From contig JAKZAP010000003.1 in NCBI GenBank assembly GCA_023053575.1, positions 8,966,561 through 9,030,560 of the forward strand: 64,000 bases of DNA, given 5' to 3'. The position numbers and the translations under genes are program-made. Positions 31,260 to 42,400 of this stretch are shown here, piece after piece. Source of the DNA: Branchinecta lynchi (lineage: Eukaryota; Arthropoda; Branchiopoda; Anostraca; Branchinectidae). The notes beneath the pieces were generated by a model. It did no database searches and had not been told where the DNA came from. It saw nothing but the letters and a program-made list of their open reading frames with translations. Position 1 is the stretch's first letter. Every line of letters starts with the position of its first letter.

Positions 31260-33870
31260 TTGGTCGACAAATTTTGTGTCCGGTTTTCGCCGGATTCTGG
31301 TGAAGGTCTGGCGGTGCGTCCGATAAAATCAGTAAGGCTAGTGAAGGGCGCGAAATTGAGTTGACACACAGCTTGAAAATCGGCCGTTCGAACGCCTCAT
31401 GCGTTTAAGACTTGAAGAAATTGCACTCCCAGTCACACATTTCGAGCTGGCCCAAAACGTAAGTGGAGGGATAACTATGACATCGCAAAAGTTGGCCGTC
31501 CGTCCGTCCGTCTGTAAGCACGATAACTCTCGAAGGGAATGAGATATTTTGATGACACTTGGTCTTTAGGTCAAGGGACAGGTCGAGTTCGTAAATGATG
31601 GAGGACTTCGTTTTTGTTGTTAGAGGCTTAAATTTTCTTCCCTTAATAACCCCATTCCACGTTTCCGGTAGGGAGTACTCGCCTGTACTCCCACTCCCGT
31701 GTCAAAAATTGAATCTCAGAACTAGTTTTTTCAATACAGTGGTATTTGAAGGTAATTTACCTTAATAAGATATTTATAGTCGGTAGAAGCTTCAGTTATT
31801 TATTACAGGTTTGTTTCCTTCCCCGACGTTGCCCCTGAGGATTGACAGCCTGACGAGGACCCATGCCAAGTAGGGCCGAAATATCGCTGATGAAGAATTG
31901 TAGCTGACTTATCCGTTGTCAACATTGTTTGAATAAATGAATAAACAGTAATTAAGTATGAAAACATTGTGCTAAAAAAATCCCAACTCTGTTGACTGTC
32001 GTGGGTTTTCTGGCCGACCTGGTACACGTAGTTTTGGTTTGAAATGACATCAAATGTTGACGTCACGAAGAGCTGACTACTTTTACTTTTAACGAACTTT
32101 TCAGTTTGAGCCGGATTCCGGGCGAACTACTTGTCCGGGTAAAAAATGGTTTTCATATTCGTGTTCAGCCTGTCTTCTTACCACTTAATCGACCTTCTCA
32201 TTAGCTGTTGAAAAATATTTTGTTTGTCCCTTCATTTAAACCCCCTCCATCACTTACGAACTCGACCTGTCCCTTGACCTAAACGATCGTCCTACGAAGT
32301 GTCATCAAAATATCTCATTCCCTTCGAGAGTTATCGTGCTTACAGACGGATGGACAGACGGACGGATGGTCAACTTTTGCGATGTGATATGTAACCCTCT
32401 ACCAAATCCTAGAACTAAAAATAGTAAAATAAAAAACTTTAAATTATGGAACAGAAACAATTACGTAGGATGAGTAAAAATAAAGGGCAGCATGAAAGAT
32501 GATAAGCCAACTATTAGGCGGCATTTTGGCGAAGCCCACATGGAGAATATATTGCCGGGCATTATTACAGTAACAGCTTCTATCTATTATGGCAATAGAA
32601 AATTAAATCGAGAGCCGTAGGTGAAAATTTTCGAAATCTATTTTATTTTTTATGTTGGCTATAACTGCTTCTTTTACAAATTCTATCATTTACCGTTGAT
32701 TAAATACTAAGACTCCAAGAAGTTCCAGAAACCGGATGGAGCGACGTTCCGGCAGCAGCAGCAACTGTAGTCTAGTGAATATACTACTCATAATCACATA
32801 AAGTAAGCGCCGCAGGCTAAAAAAATTTTCTTTCTCCTTTTCGTCTGTACAATCTGTAGGTCTACCAAATACGTTTTTTGCCGAATTCCGGTCGAGTTGT
32901 AGGTCTGGTGAGCAACATTTTCACTATTAAGATCTAGAAACAGAATAAGGCTAATGGCTGAGAAAAGAAGTTCACTCGGCATGTGTGTATTTACCCCTAG
33001 GCTATACGTCACATCTACTTTGACGAAATTGATCAAATCTTCTGCTTTACTTCTGTCAAACTTCCGGTTTCGACTGGAATCTGGGGAATTACTTGTCTGG
33101 CAAAAACTAGACCTCAAAAACGAAGTCAGCATACCTCCTTACCCCTATTTCGAACACCATAATCAACTTCAGATAAAGCTTTAAATTTTAATAAATTTTC
33201 AGGTTTTGTCCGAGTTCCGTGGGAACAATTTGTCCGACGAGAAAATAATCTTCATTTTGGGATTCAGCATGCCTCCTTATCAATACATCGAGCCAAGATC
33301 AGATAAAACTTTTACTTATAACAAGATTTCCGGGCGAACTACATGTCCGGATAGAAAATGTTTGTCAAATGCGGATACATCATGTCTTCTTGCCCTTCAA
33401 TCGAACCTCTAATCAACTTGAGATACAACTTTTACATTAAAAATTTTCCGGTTTCGGCCGGATTCCGGGAGAACTACTTGACCGACGAGAAATAATGTTC
33501 ATGTTCGGCATGTCTTCTTACCCCTCAATCGAACATCTAATCAACTTTAAATACTTTTAACAAACTTTCCGATTTTGTCCGGATTCTCGTATCCGGATTT
33601 TCGTATTCGTGTTCAGTATGTATTCTTACCCCTAATTCGATTATCTCATTAGCTGTTAAAACAATTTGTTCGCCCCGTGATTTGAACCCCCACCCCTAGA
33701 TGTTGGGCTACAGAGCCCATTTACCAACTCACCTCTCCCTTGATCCAAAGAGTCCTCACACCAAGTTATCAAAATACCCCATTCCCTTCGAGAGTTGTCG
33801 TGCTCACAGACGGACGACTTTTACAAATCATAGGCATCCCTCCACTTACGTTTTTGGATTCCAAAAACTA
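31260..33870 (+). repeat. Composite family B and C repeat region
   Basis: Family B modules lie at about 31445-31640 (forward), 32225-32400 and 33665-33870 (reverse). Family C units (CGGCCGGATTCCGGGNGAAC, TACTTGTCCGG, TCAGCATGTCTTCTTACC) lie at 32095-32200 and at about 33070, 33201, 33322, 33442 and 33556, spaced about 115-120 bp. C units run into a B module at 33665, the same B-C junction as at 63690-64000. Positions 32420-33060 between copies hold nothing recognised. Confidence 0.7.
31846..31889 (+). ncRNA. Hammerhead-ribozyme-like motif, best copy
   Basis: In order: CAGC at 31846-31849 (helix I, 5' strand), CTGACGA at 31850-31856 (fits the invariant CUGANGA), GGACCC..GGGCC hairpin at 31857-31877 (helix II, one internal mismatch), GAA at 31878-31880, ATAT at 31881-31884 (self-complementary helix III), C at 31885 (cleavage position after U), GCTG at 31886-31889 (helix I, 3' strand, exact complement of CAGC). 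All invariant core bases are present. Minimal hammerheads with tiny palindromic helix III are known from Penelope-like retroelements, where they are thought to act as dimers. Cleavage is not shown here. Confidence 0.6.
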
Positions 33871-34413
33871 AACAATGGCGGAGGTTCGGTATCAGAAGCT
33901 TATAACTCAAGAAGGGAGATAGGGGTAATGTGAAAGTCAGAATAAGCAAGAGAGGTCGGGTCCTTTAAAGAGCGTCCATTCTCCTTTCTGAGATTTCAAA
34001 CTCTTCATGTGTCCTGCAATCATCCTTGTGACACTACCCTGATTTTTATATTTGCCGTGTTTGACTATTTTTCAGACAGATCAGACTGCCGCTCATTGCT
34101 GCCGAGGAGCTTATTCGTTAGAAACCCCGGCTGGGTAAGTTTTCCTTGTCTTTTCCAAAGGAGTTATATATATCAGAATATTCGAAAAGAAACTGTATCT
34201 ACTGCGAGCTTTGTTTCAAGATAATCAAACGTAAAAAAAATAAAAATATCTTGGAATAAAACTATCGCGGTACCTAGTATTTTTCTCCCACACGGGTTTG
34301 ATTTTGTGATTTTTGCGGCTGTCACTCTTTTGGCTTTCTCCCACATTGCTATACAAAGAGCGGTCACTTGATGACGACAAGTAAAGGCTTTCATTAGTTT
34401 ATTCAGCATGGAT

Positions 34414-34870
34414 AAAGTTTAACTGAAAAGGCAACTTCTTTCTATAAATTATATTTGAATACACTGAACTATTTTACTCATCTATGGATTTTGTATTTCT
34501 TCCTCCCGGGCGCTACTAATAACGATAAAAAGTGCGCTACTTGCACGATAACCCAAAATTCACCCAGGCGCAGAGAATTTGAATTCCAACAAAAGCCTAT
34601 AGTTCCATGTGTTACGGACGCTAAGCTCGAAAAATTCACGTATGAAAAAAGATGGAACAGAAGAAGGGTGATGCTCAGGTATGTCTTCTTGTTATCTGTG
34701 TTATTTTTCGGCAATGGCCTACCTTTGAAGCTGCCGACTACAGCACGCAGAGGTACCACAAATCCGAAAGAATAGGCTCGGCTGACGAATCGATTATTGT
34801 TGGATAGCAGACAAACAAGGAATGCATTTTCATCGGCTTTTCAGGCCTATTTAAGTAAATAAATGTAAGT
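34414..34870 (+). repeat. Copy of the AAAGTTTAACTGAAAAG family, right end unclear
   Basis: Starts with AAAGTTTAACTGAAAAG at 34414, identical to the end of 54842-55319, and shares GAATACACTGAA just inside. The later part (34735-34860) matches 3725-4040. The right terminus was not found. Confidence 0.5.
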
Positions 34871-35520
34871 AGAGTGTCGGGTCTCATTCCGATTTGGTTA
34901 AATTTTAAAAGGCTAATTCAAAACGTCGATGCCTTGTTCGTTGACAGCACAGTAGTCGGGGCCATGTTCGTCATTGTGGTTAACGTTGCAAAACAAGGTT
35001 CCGACCGTTAAAATTTGTCGTGAAGAAGGGCTCCTGTCCCTTTACCCTTAAGGAAGAAGAAAAATAGAACAAGCGTCCTTCCACTTCCGTGGTGGACATG
35101 GGGGCGGGGTCCCAGACCAGACGATAGGAACGATAGTTGTGAACACAAACAGATATCCTAAAGCAGAATATTAAAGCAAACATGTTTTTATTAACGGCAA
35201 ATGATATAATATACTTCAAAGCGTCTTGGTAGTGCCTGAAGTAGAACACAAAAGCAAACTACCCGTTATATAACAGGCTTTTACTGCATTTCACTGATTT
35301 ACCTGTCGAACTTCTCATCGAGACGTGCTACCTCGATCGTAACCTCTCGAGATTATGACACAGTTTGTAACATGGATCGAATTGGAAAAAAAACGGGTGG
35401 GTAGTTGAGCATGGTACCCCTGTCCCAGAATCTGCCACGGCAAGTTCAAGACTGTCCGACCTAAGTAGTGTGCCTAGGAGAGAGGGGTAATCGAGTAAAA
35501 GGTATTGCCGTTAGTCAAGA
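34871..35520. other. Downstream of the lectin gene, no gene
   Basis: On the minus strand AATAAA (TTTATT at 35188-35193) lies about 330 bases after the lectin stop and may be its poly(A) signal. Nothing else is recognised. Confidence 0.4.
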
Positions 35521-38076
35521 TTATTGCAGCCTTATCTTACAGATGTACTGTAAAGTGCGTGCACAGCCGAAGTCGTTCCATTCGAGTGTTTGTCCCAAAA
35601 TATATACACAGTCTTCGCCACCCTTTAAATTATTAGGCTCTCCCTTTTCCCACCGGGAATAACCCAGGGACGTTGCATCTGTCCACTGGAACACATCTTC
35701 GACGTAACGGTCGTTAAGCCCGATCCAGAAGGCCCAACCGCTCGTTAGTTTGCCTACGATAGAGTTTTCTTCATTACTGTGAATTGAGGCTAACTCAGCT
35801 CCTAATCTTTGGCAGGTCTGTACAGCGTTATACCAGGAATCGTGGCCGAATGCGCGGTAGCAGGAGCAGCTGTCGTTGAAGCACAGGAGTTTCCAGCCTG
35901 GAGAACAGCTCTTCGTTTTCATAAATTGTTTGAGATGGCCGATTGTCGCTTGCATGTTCTCAATCTTCATCTGGTCTTCTTCTTGCCTTTTCTTTAGGTT
36001 GTTTTTCTCCACCAGTGCGCTTTCCAACTCTCTCTCCTTCTCTTTAACGGCCTTCTGTAGTTGGTCCTTATTTGTTGAACATTGTTGGGACTGGACATGA
36101 ACTTGCTGCAGTTGTTCTTCCAAGTGTCTGATCTTCTCGTGCATCTTCTCAACATTTGTCCAGTCTTCCTCTTGTACTTTCTTAGGTTCCTCCAGTGTGT
36201 TTTCCAGGTCTTCCTCTTTCCCGTCAAAGGCCTTCTGTAGTTGATTCTTATCTGTTGAACATTGCAGACTGGGTGCAGGGAAAAGCTTCCAGGTCTCGTC
36301 AAGATTCGTGGGATTCGAAATATCGATACCAGGTAAAGTGGATGGAAGGGAAAGCTTCCCAGTCCCGCCAAGAATTGTCGGATTCCAAATATCGATACCA
36401 GGTAAACTCGAGGGAGGGGAAAGCTCCTCAGTCCCGCTAAGAATTGTCGGATTCCAAATATCGATACCAGGTAAACTTGAGGGAGGGGAAAGCTTCTCAG
36501 TCCCGCCAAGAACTGTCAGATTCCAAATATCGATACCAGGTAAACTTGAGGGAGGGGAAAGCTTCTCAGTCCCGCCAAGAATTGTCGGATTCCAAATATC
36601 GATACCAGGTAAAGTTGATGGAGTGGAAAGCTCCTCAGTCTCGCCAAGAGTTGTCGGATTCCAAATATCGATACCAGGTAAACTGGATGGAAGGGAAACC
36701 TTCCCAGTCCCGCCAAGAATTGTGGGATCCCAAATATCAATACCAGGTAAACTTGATGGAGGGGAAAGCTCCTCAGTCCCGCCAAGAATTGCCGGATTCC
36801 AAATATCGATACCAGGTAAATTGGATGGAAGGGAAAGCTTCCCAGTCCCGCCAAGAATTGTCGGATTCCAGATATTGATACCAGGTAAACTTGAGGGAGG
36901 GGAAAGCTTCTCAGTCCCGCCAAGAATTGTCGGATTCCAAATATCGATACCAGGTAAACTGGATGGAAGGGAAAGCTTCCCAGTCCCATCAAGAATCGTA
37001 GTAGATGGTAGCGGTAGATTGTTTGTACCAACTTCTACTTCGGAGGGGGATAGGGCGGGGACTTTTAGTGGTGTGTTGTCACCTCCTACTCCGTGGATTT
37101 TCGGTATATTCGGATATGTTTCATGATGAGATGGTAGTGGTATCCCTTCTACTCCATTGATTTCATCGTCATAAGGGATAAAAATGTCTTCATCGTCATA
37201 ATGGCTGAAAATTTCTTCATAAGTTCGTAGAATGTCTTTCTCTGCGTCGTACATTTCCCCACTTCCTTGTTTGTATGTTGAGCCATCAGGTCCACTTCCT
37301 TCTATGTCTGAGTTCGGATCCCCTTCAGTCCGTTCTAGATCAGTTGGTAAAGTACACTTCAGCGAATAAAGTTCTGCGGATCGTTTCCTCCTAGAACGTC
37401 TCTGATCTCCGCAACAAATATGTTGAAAAGTTTCGTTGTATTGCAAACCTGACAGGAACTCGCACGCTCCGTCTTTCCCTCGTCCGTATCCTCGGATTTT
37501 ACGTACCAAGCCGATCGATACCTCGAAAGTCCTTTCTTTATTGTAATGTTCTGTTATATACAACTTTGTCATGTTGTATCGCCTTTTTGAATAACTGTCT
37601 TGTCCAACGGAACAGTATTTCTCATTCACGCCGGTTATTGCCCTATCGCAATTTTTGTCCTTGTCATATGTGACGTTTTTTTCTACTTTTTCGTCATACA
37701 TAATACGAACATAACGTAGGTTTTTTGTCATTGGATATTTGTATTTGTTCAGGTTGCCTATTTCGAAGTATGTCGGTCTTCCAGAGCCACTAGGAAGAAG
37801 TCGTGTATCGCCATCAGGTTTATTCCGGAAATCACGGAACGAGTATTGATATACATTTTTAGGAATTTCCATCTGCGTACCTCCATTGGTGAAGGTAATC
37901 ACATCATTGCATATGAAGTGTAAAAGCAAGGCACCATGGCGAGGAACAACTCTCCCGTACCCTGTGGCACTCAGTTCGGTAAGGTTGTGAAGGACGGGTA
38001 TTCCGGCTATTCCGCTTAAGGTTCCCAAAATGAGGAAAATGAACGCCGGATACCGCCGTGCTTCACTTCCAGACAT
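35521..38076 (-). CDS. Secreted C-type lectin with 23-residue repeats
   Basis: 851 residues, one uninterrupted frame. Residues 1-26 are a signal peptide (AFIFLILGTLSGIAG core). Residues about 27-230 are a Cys-containing domain I do not recognise, ending CCGDQRRSRRKRSA, where RRKR is a furin-type site. Residues about 240-350 are acidic and Pro-rich. Residues about 355-595 are ten tandem units of 23 residues built on SLPGIDIWNPTILGGTEKLS. Residues about 605-722 are a coiled coil made of two copies starting QCST(D/N)K(N/D)QLQKA. Residues 724-851 are a C-type lectin domain with six-plus Cys, WIGLND, EPN (813-815, mannose-type calcium site) and WND (833-835). The coiled coil suggests oligomers that bind surface glycans outside the cell; a role in immunity or adhesion is inference. 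It lacks introns, unlike its neighbours. Confidence 0.88.
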   Translation of the reverse strand: MSGSEARRYPAFIFLILGTLSGIAGIPVLHNLTELSATGYGRVVPRHGALLLHFICNDVITFTNGGTQMEIPKNVYQYSFRDFRNKPDGDTRLLPSGSGRPTYFEIGNLNKYKYPMTKNLRYVRIMYDEKVEKNVTYDKDKNCDRAITGVNEKYCSVGQDSYSKRRYNMTKLYITEHYNKERTFEVSIGLVRKIRGYGRGKDGACEFLSGLQYNETFQHICCGDQRRSRRKRSAELYSLKCTLPTDLERTEGDPNSDIEGSGPDGSTYKQGSGEMYDAEKDILRTYEEIFSHYDDEDIFIPYDDEINGVEGIPLPSHHETYPNIPKIHGVGGDNTPLKVPALSPSEVEVGTNNLPLPSTTILDGTGKLSLPSSLPGIDIWNPTILGGTEKLSPPSSLPGINIWNPTILGGTGKLSLPSNLPGIDIWNPAILGGTEELSPPSSLPGIDIWDPTILGGTGKVSLPSSLPGIDIWNPTTLGETEELSTPSTLPGIDIWNPTILGGTEKLSPPSSLPGIDIWNLTVLGGTEKLSPPSSLPGIDIWNPTILSGTEELSPPSSLPGIDIWNPTILGGTGKLSLPSTLPGIDISNPTNLDETWKLFPAPSLQCSTDKNQLQKAFDGKEEDLENTLEEPKKVQEEDWTNVEKMHEKIRHLEEQLQQVHVQSQQCSTNKDQLQKAVKEKERELESALVEKNNLKKRQEEDQMKIENMQATIGHLKQFMKTKSCSPGWKLLCFNDSCSCYRAFGHDSWYNAVQTCQRLGAELASIHSNEENSIVGKLTSGWAFWIGLNDRYVEDVFQWTDATSLGYSRWEKGEPNNLKGGEDCVYILGQTLEWNDFGCARTLQYICKIRLQ
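36290..37010 (-). repeat. 69-bp coding minisatellite in the lectin gene
   Basis: Ten head-to-tail units of 69 bp, in frame, encoding the 23-residue repeat. Units differ by few bases, so recent expansion or homogenisation is likely. Several other frames on both strands are also open through the array, simply because the unit lacks stops in them. Confidence 0.92.
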
Positions 38077-38283
38077 TGTTGGGAACCTGGAAGGAATCGG
38101 ATAAGGTACTGGTAAGATAAGAGCACTCCTGTTTCTTTTCGGATATTCTACAATAGCTCACTCAGAAGCAGTCTCGCATTTCTACAAATCACGATCACCC
38201 AATTTGAGTCACTAGTCGAAACCAAGACTTCGTACGACCGTAGGAGAAACTGGCGGTGTGATTCCAAAGACATGGCCGGCCGC
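38077..38283 (-). other. Upstream of the lectin start, promoter not recognised
   Basis: The short stretch before the ATG has no clear TATA box or initiator that I can support. Confidence 0.3.
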
Positions 38284-38530
38284 TCCAAGATAGGTTTACC
38301 ACATTTTCACCGACTATTTTTGCAGAAAAATCGACTATTTCTTTTTAAATATTCTTTTGACGAAAAATCGAACTGATTTTAAGAAAACCCGATTGTTTTT
38401 AAGAAATATTCGACTGCTTCTATGAAAAACCTAATGTTTAAAAAAAAAATCGACTGTCTCCAAGAAAAGCAATCGACTCTTTTGCGATTTTGGCTTATTA
38501 TTTCCAACTGTCCGACAAAATTGGGGGGGG
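38284..38530 (+). repeat. Family G repeat, copy 2
   Basis: ACCGACTATTTTTGCAGAAA and repeated TCGACTGTTTT-like words, ending CCGACAAAATTGGGGGGG, as in 17637-17829 and 18721-18845. Confidence 0.6.
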
Positions 38531-38559
38531 GGGGGAGGGAAGGGAACGCGAGAAAAGCA

Positions 38560-39400
38560 GGAAGGTATGCTAAAACCAGGAAGGGCATAATTAAACGAGG
38601 AAGGCTGTCCCCAGAATTTGTCGCACCGTTCCCTTCCTCTATTTAGTATTCTTTGAGGGGTCGGCAACTTTTCAAATTCAAAGTTCACCATCCCTTCCTA
38701 ATTTTAGTATCCTGACATGGGTAGGCATCAAGTTCAGTGAGAGGTCGGCAACTATAAAATTTGTAATTCACCTTTTCATTTCTCGTCTGACGGTGGCCGA
38801 CTAAAATACTCCGAGACCAGCGAGGGGTCGGCAACTAAGATATTTCAAGTCCTCTATTCCATCCTCGTTTTAGTACCTTGAAAGTACTAAAACGAGGAAG
38901 GAAATTGGAAATTCTAAATTAGTCTTCTTTGGGGGGTCTACATCTTTTTAATCCGAAGTTCACCTTCCCTTCCTCGTATTAGTTCTTTCAAGGTAGTAAA
39001 ACGAGGAAGGAAATGGTCGACTTGAAACATCTTTAGTTAAACGAGGAAGGAAATGGTGAACTTGACATATCTTAATTGCGCTGGACAAGGGGGATAAGTC
39101 GCCTACCGTCAGAACTAGAAATGAAAAGGTGATTTACACTTTTGATAGTTGCCAACCCCTCACTGATCTTAATGCCTACCCCTGTCAGGATACTAAAACG
39201 AGGAAGGGATGGGGAACTTCGGGTTTGAAAAGTTGCCAACCACTCGAACAATACTAAACAGAGGAAGGGAACGGTGCAGCTTTCGAGTTTTTCGCAGCCT
39301 TGAATTCTTGTGGCATCCTTCCTCGTTTTAGTATGCCTTTCCTCGTTTTAGTATGCCCTACCTGGATTTAGTATGCCTTCCTGCTTGTCTCGTGTTACCT
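38560..39400. repeat. Large imperfect palindrome with CGAGGAAGG words
   Basis: Left arm about 38620-38810 and right arm about 39090-39270 are inverted: GTATCCTGACA(T/G)GGGTAGGC, AGGTCGGCAACTAT and TCACCTTTTCATTTCT pair with their complements. The centre (about 38865-38900) is the palindrome CTCGTTTTAGTACC / GGTACTAAAACGAG-type. Many extra AAAACGAGGAAGG copies are scattered in both directions. Confidence 0.7.
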
Positions 39401-39476
39401 CCCCTTCCTTGTTTTAGTCGATCCGGACTTGTCATGGTTTCTCTACCGCTTTCCCAAAATCAACCAGCTCTTTTAT

Positions 39477-42400
39477 AGTTTAACCGAAAAGACAACTTAT
39501 TCAAGACCAAGACCAGGATTTTAGCCCTGGTACTGAGACCAAGACCAAGAACTTAGCTCTGGTATTGCAAGACCTAGAAGTCTCTTTTACTCTATTGAGT
39601 TTGGGGTTGCGTCACTAGCCTGCCTATGGGATGTTAATGTGATTTAAGATATTGTATTTCTGCCAATATTGGGGCCAAAAGGTACAGTTTTGTCCCCCAT
39701 CAATCAGTGAACCTGCAGTGACCACTTCTGAGTCTTTTTAGAAACCGGAAACTTTGTAAACGCGTACTTCGCAAAAGAAGGTTCCTTCGTAGCCATATTT
39801 TTGTAACTGAACTTTCTTATGTCAAGCTTTTCATATACCAATGATCCCTATGAATATACCAAGAGTATCAAATTTTAGCCTACGAATTTCCTGACATTCA
39901 AAACTTATACCTGATGGTGAAATGCATAGTTAGCCCTTTCGTGCTTTTGGGGCAATTTAAACGGCTCCAAAATTGGTTAGAGCGTAATTGTAACCGGGCT
40001 CGGTTTTGGGCGCCGAAAGCGCAAGAACCAAGACCAACTAGACCTACGTTGCCTGGGCAACGTGAAGTGTTGCGGCAACCTTTGTCCGGCTTCGCCGACT
40101 AAAGTGTTGCGAGAGCAACACTTTGGTTTTGTTTCTTCCCTGTCGGTTAAATGCTGAAGTTGCCAACTTATCGAAGCTTTTAAGAGGTATGTTCTATAAA
40201 AAGAATCATCACATGAGCAAAAGCTATTGTTCAGCGTTGTAAAAACAACAACAATAGAATATCGGAAGAAGGGACTAAATTGACTTCGCAGTCAGTTGAA
40301 CTTTAATCCTTTTCAATCGCAGACATCGTAACGGATGGAAACTTGGAACAATATCTTATATAATCTAGTTGGTATTATAAAGCTATCCGTTACTTTTAAG
40401 GATTCAAATACCGTAGATGACACTATTAACTATTACGAAACTACCTCATTGTTCTACATTATCGTTTGTACCCGTTGCGTAAACAGTTAATCCTAGTTTA
40501 CAGCGATAGACCATCGATACAAACATTCTACCGTCAGGTTTATAGAAATCGAATACAATATGCACCAATTTACAAAAGATCTAGCCTCTCGTGAACCGAT
40601 TCTTACTTACAAGTCTCTCTCCCGTGATAGACATCAAGTTCACCGGATAAAAATAATGGGTACTCTAGCGAGCAGAAGTTGTAACCCTCATCCCTGAAGA
40701 TGATTGTAGCATAACAGCCGCTTATTACTTACAAGCCCCTTGCATGTCTTACAATTGGGAACCAAATTGTTCTTACCATCGAATACACCGGAAATAAATA
40801 ACAGGTACACCAACTAGCAAAAGCTGCAAACCCCTCATTGCCGAAGATGATTAAAAGTCAACAGTTGACTGTTGCATACATGTCCCCTACATGTCTCACA
40901 ACTGATATTGCCTATTTTTGGTGTCAGTGTGTACGTTACTACTGAAGTTGTCAACCCCTTTAAACTTTCAAACTGGTTTTGGTTCTTCGCTGTCGGTTAA
41001 TGCTGAAGTTGTCAACTTATCGAAGCTTTTTAAACGGGATGTTCTAAAAAATTAATCATATGATCAAAAGGTATTCTTCAGCGTTGTAAAAACAACAACA
41101 AAATAATATAGGAAGAAGGGACTAAACTAACTTTGCAGTCAGTTGAACTTTATCCTTTTCAATCGTAGACATCGTGACGGATGAAAACTTGGGACAATAT
41201 CTTATATAATCTAGTTGGTATTATAAAGCTATCCGTAACTTTTCAGGACTGAAATACCATAAATGAAACTGTTAATTATTATGAAACTACCTCATTGCTT
41301 TACATTTTCATTTGTATCCGTTGTGTAAACAATTAATCCTAGGTTACATTGATAGACCATCGACACAAACTTTCTTACCGTCAAATTTACAGAAATCGAA
41401 TACAGTGTGCACCCATTTGCAAAAATTCCTAGCCCCTCGTGAACCGATTCCTACTTACAAGTCCCTCTCCCGTGATATACATTAAGATAAGTTAACTGAA
41501 AACATTAAGTTAACCGAAAACAAATAATGGGTACACCAGCTAGCAAAAGTTGCAAACCCATCATCGTAGAAGATGATTGTAGCATAACAGCCGATTATTA
41601 CTTACAAGTCCCTTGCATATCTTACCATTGGGAACCAAATTGTTCTTACTATCGAATACAACGGAAACAAATAACAGGTAAACCAACGAGCAAAAGCTGC
41701 AAACCCCTCATTGCCGAAGATGATTATGAGCTAACAGTCGACTGTTGCTTAAAAGCCCCTACATGTCTCATAACTGGTATCGCCTATTTTTGGTTTCAGT
41801 GTACCTTACTACTGAAGTTGTCAATCCCTTTGAAATTTTCAAACTGGTGTATCTCATGAAGGAATTTTTTACCAAAAAATGGATCACATATACTTTGATC
41901 AGCTCTAAAATTCTATCTGTCTTAGTTCAAAAGTTGACTTTTTTGCCGTAGGCCAACTTTCTAACGTCACGACTTAGAAAGGAGCAAAGATAAGCTCTAG
42001 TTTCTTCAGCAATGAAAGAACTTTTAAAGTTTAAGAGGCACATCTGATACAGTTCCTCCACCGCAAACCCAAGTGCAAAAAAAAAATATGATAAACTCAG
42101 CTGAAATCGTCGCAGACATGGATAGAAACAATAGATGGCAGCACTTTCGGACCCGTGGGAAAAAGCCACTTTTTTTTCTCTGTAGATTTTCTATTTATCA
42201 CTCAAAGAAGATATGTTGGCTGTGGGGCCGGGTAACTGCCGCATATATTTAACACTTATAGCTTTTAGTCCATCTTCAATTTGAAACTGGTGCCTGCCTG
42301 CTTGCGTGCTAGAACGGAGCTTTCCACTCGAAAGCAGAAACATGGTTTGATGAAACGAAAGGTTCGCTACACAACTTCAGATGGTCCTCTCTGACATAGG

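Noticed and set aside
36308..37126. 272-residue plus-strand frame with GFQISIPGK repeats
   Set aside because: Antisense reading of the lectin's 69-bp repeat array, open only because the unit lacks stops in that frame.
41527..41859. 110-residue frame with duplicated SKSCKP segment
   Set aside because: It lies in the 850-bp tandem duplication; the first copy of the unit does not keep the frame, so coding is unlikely.
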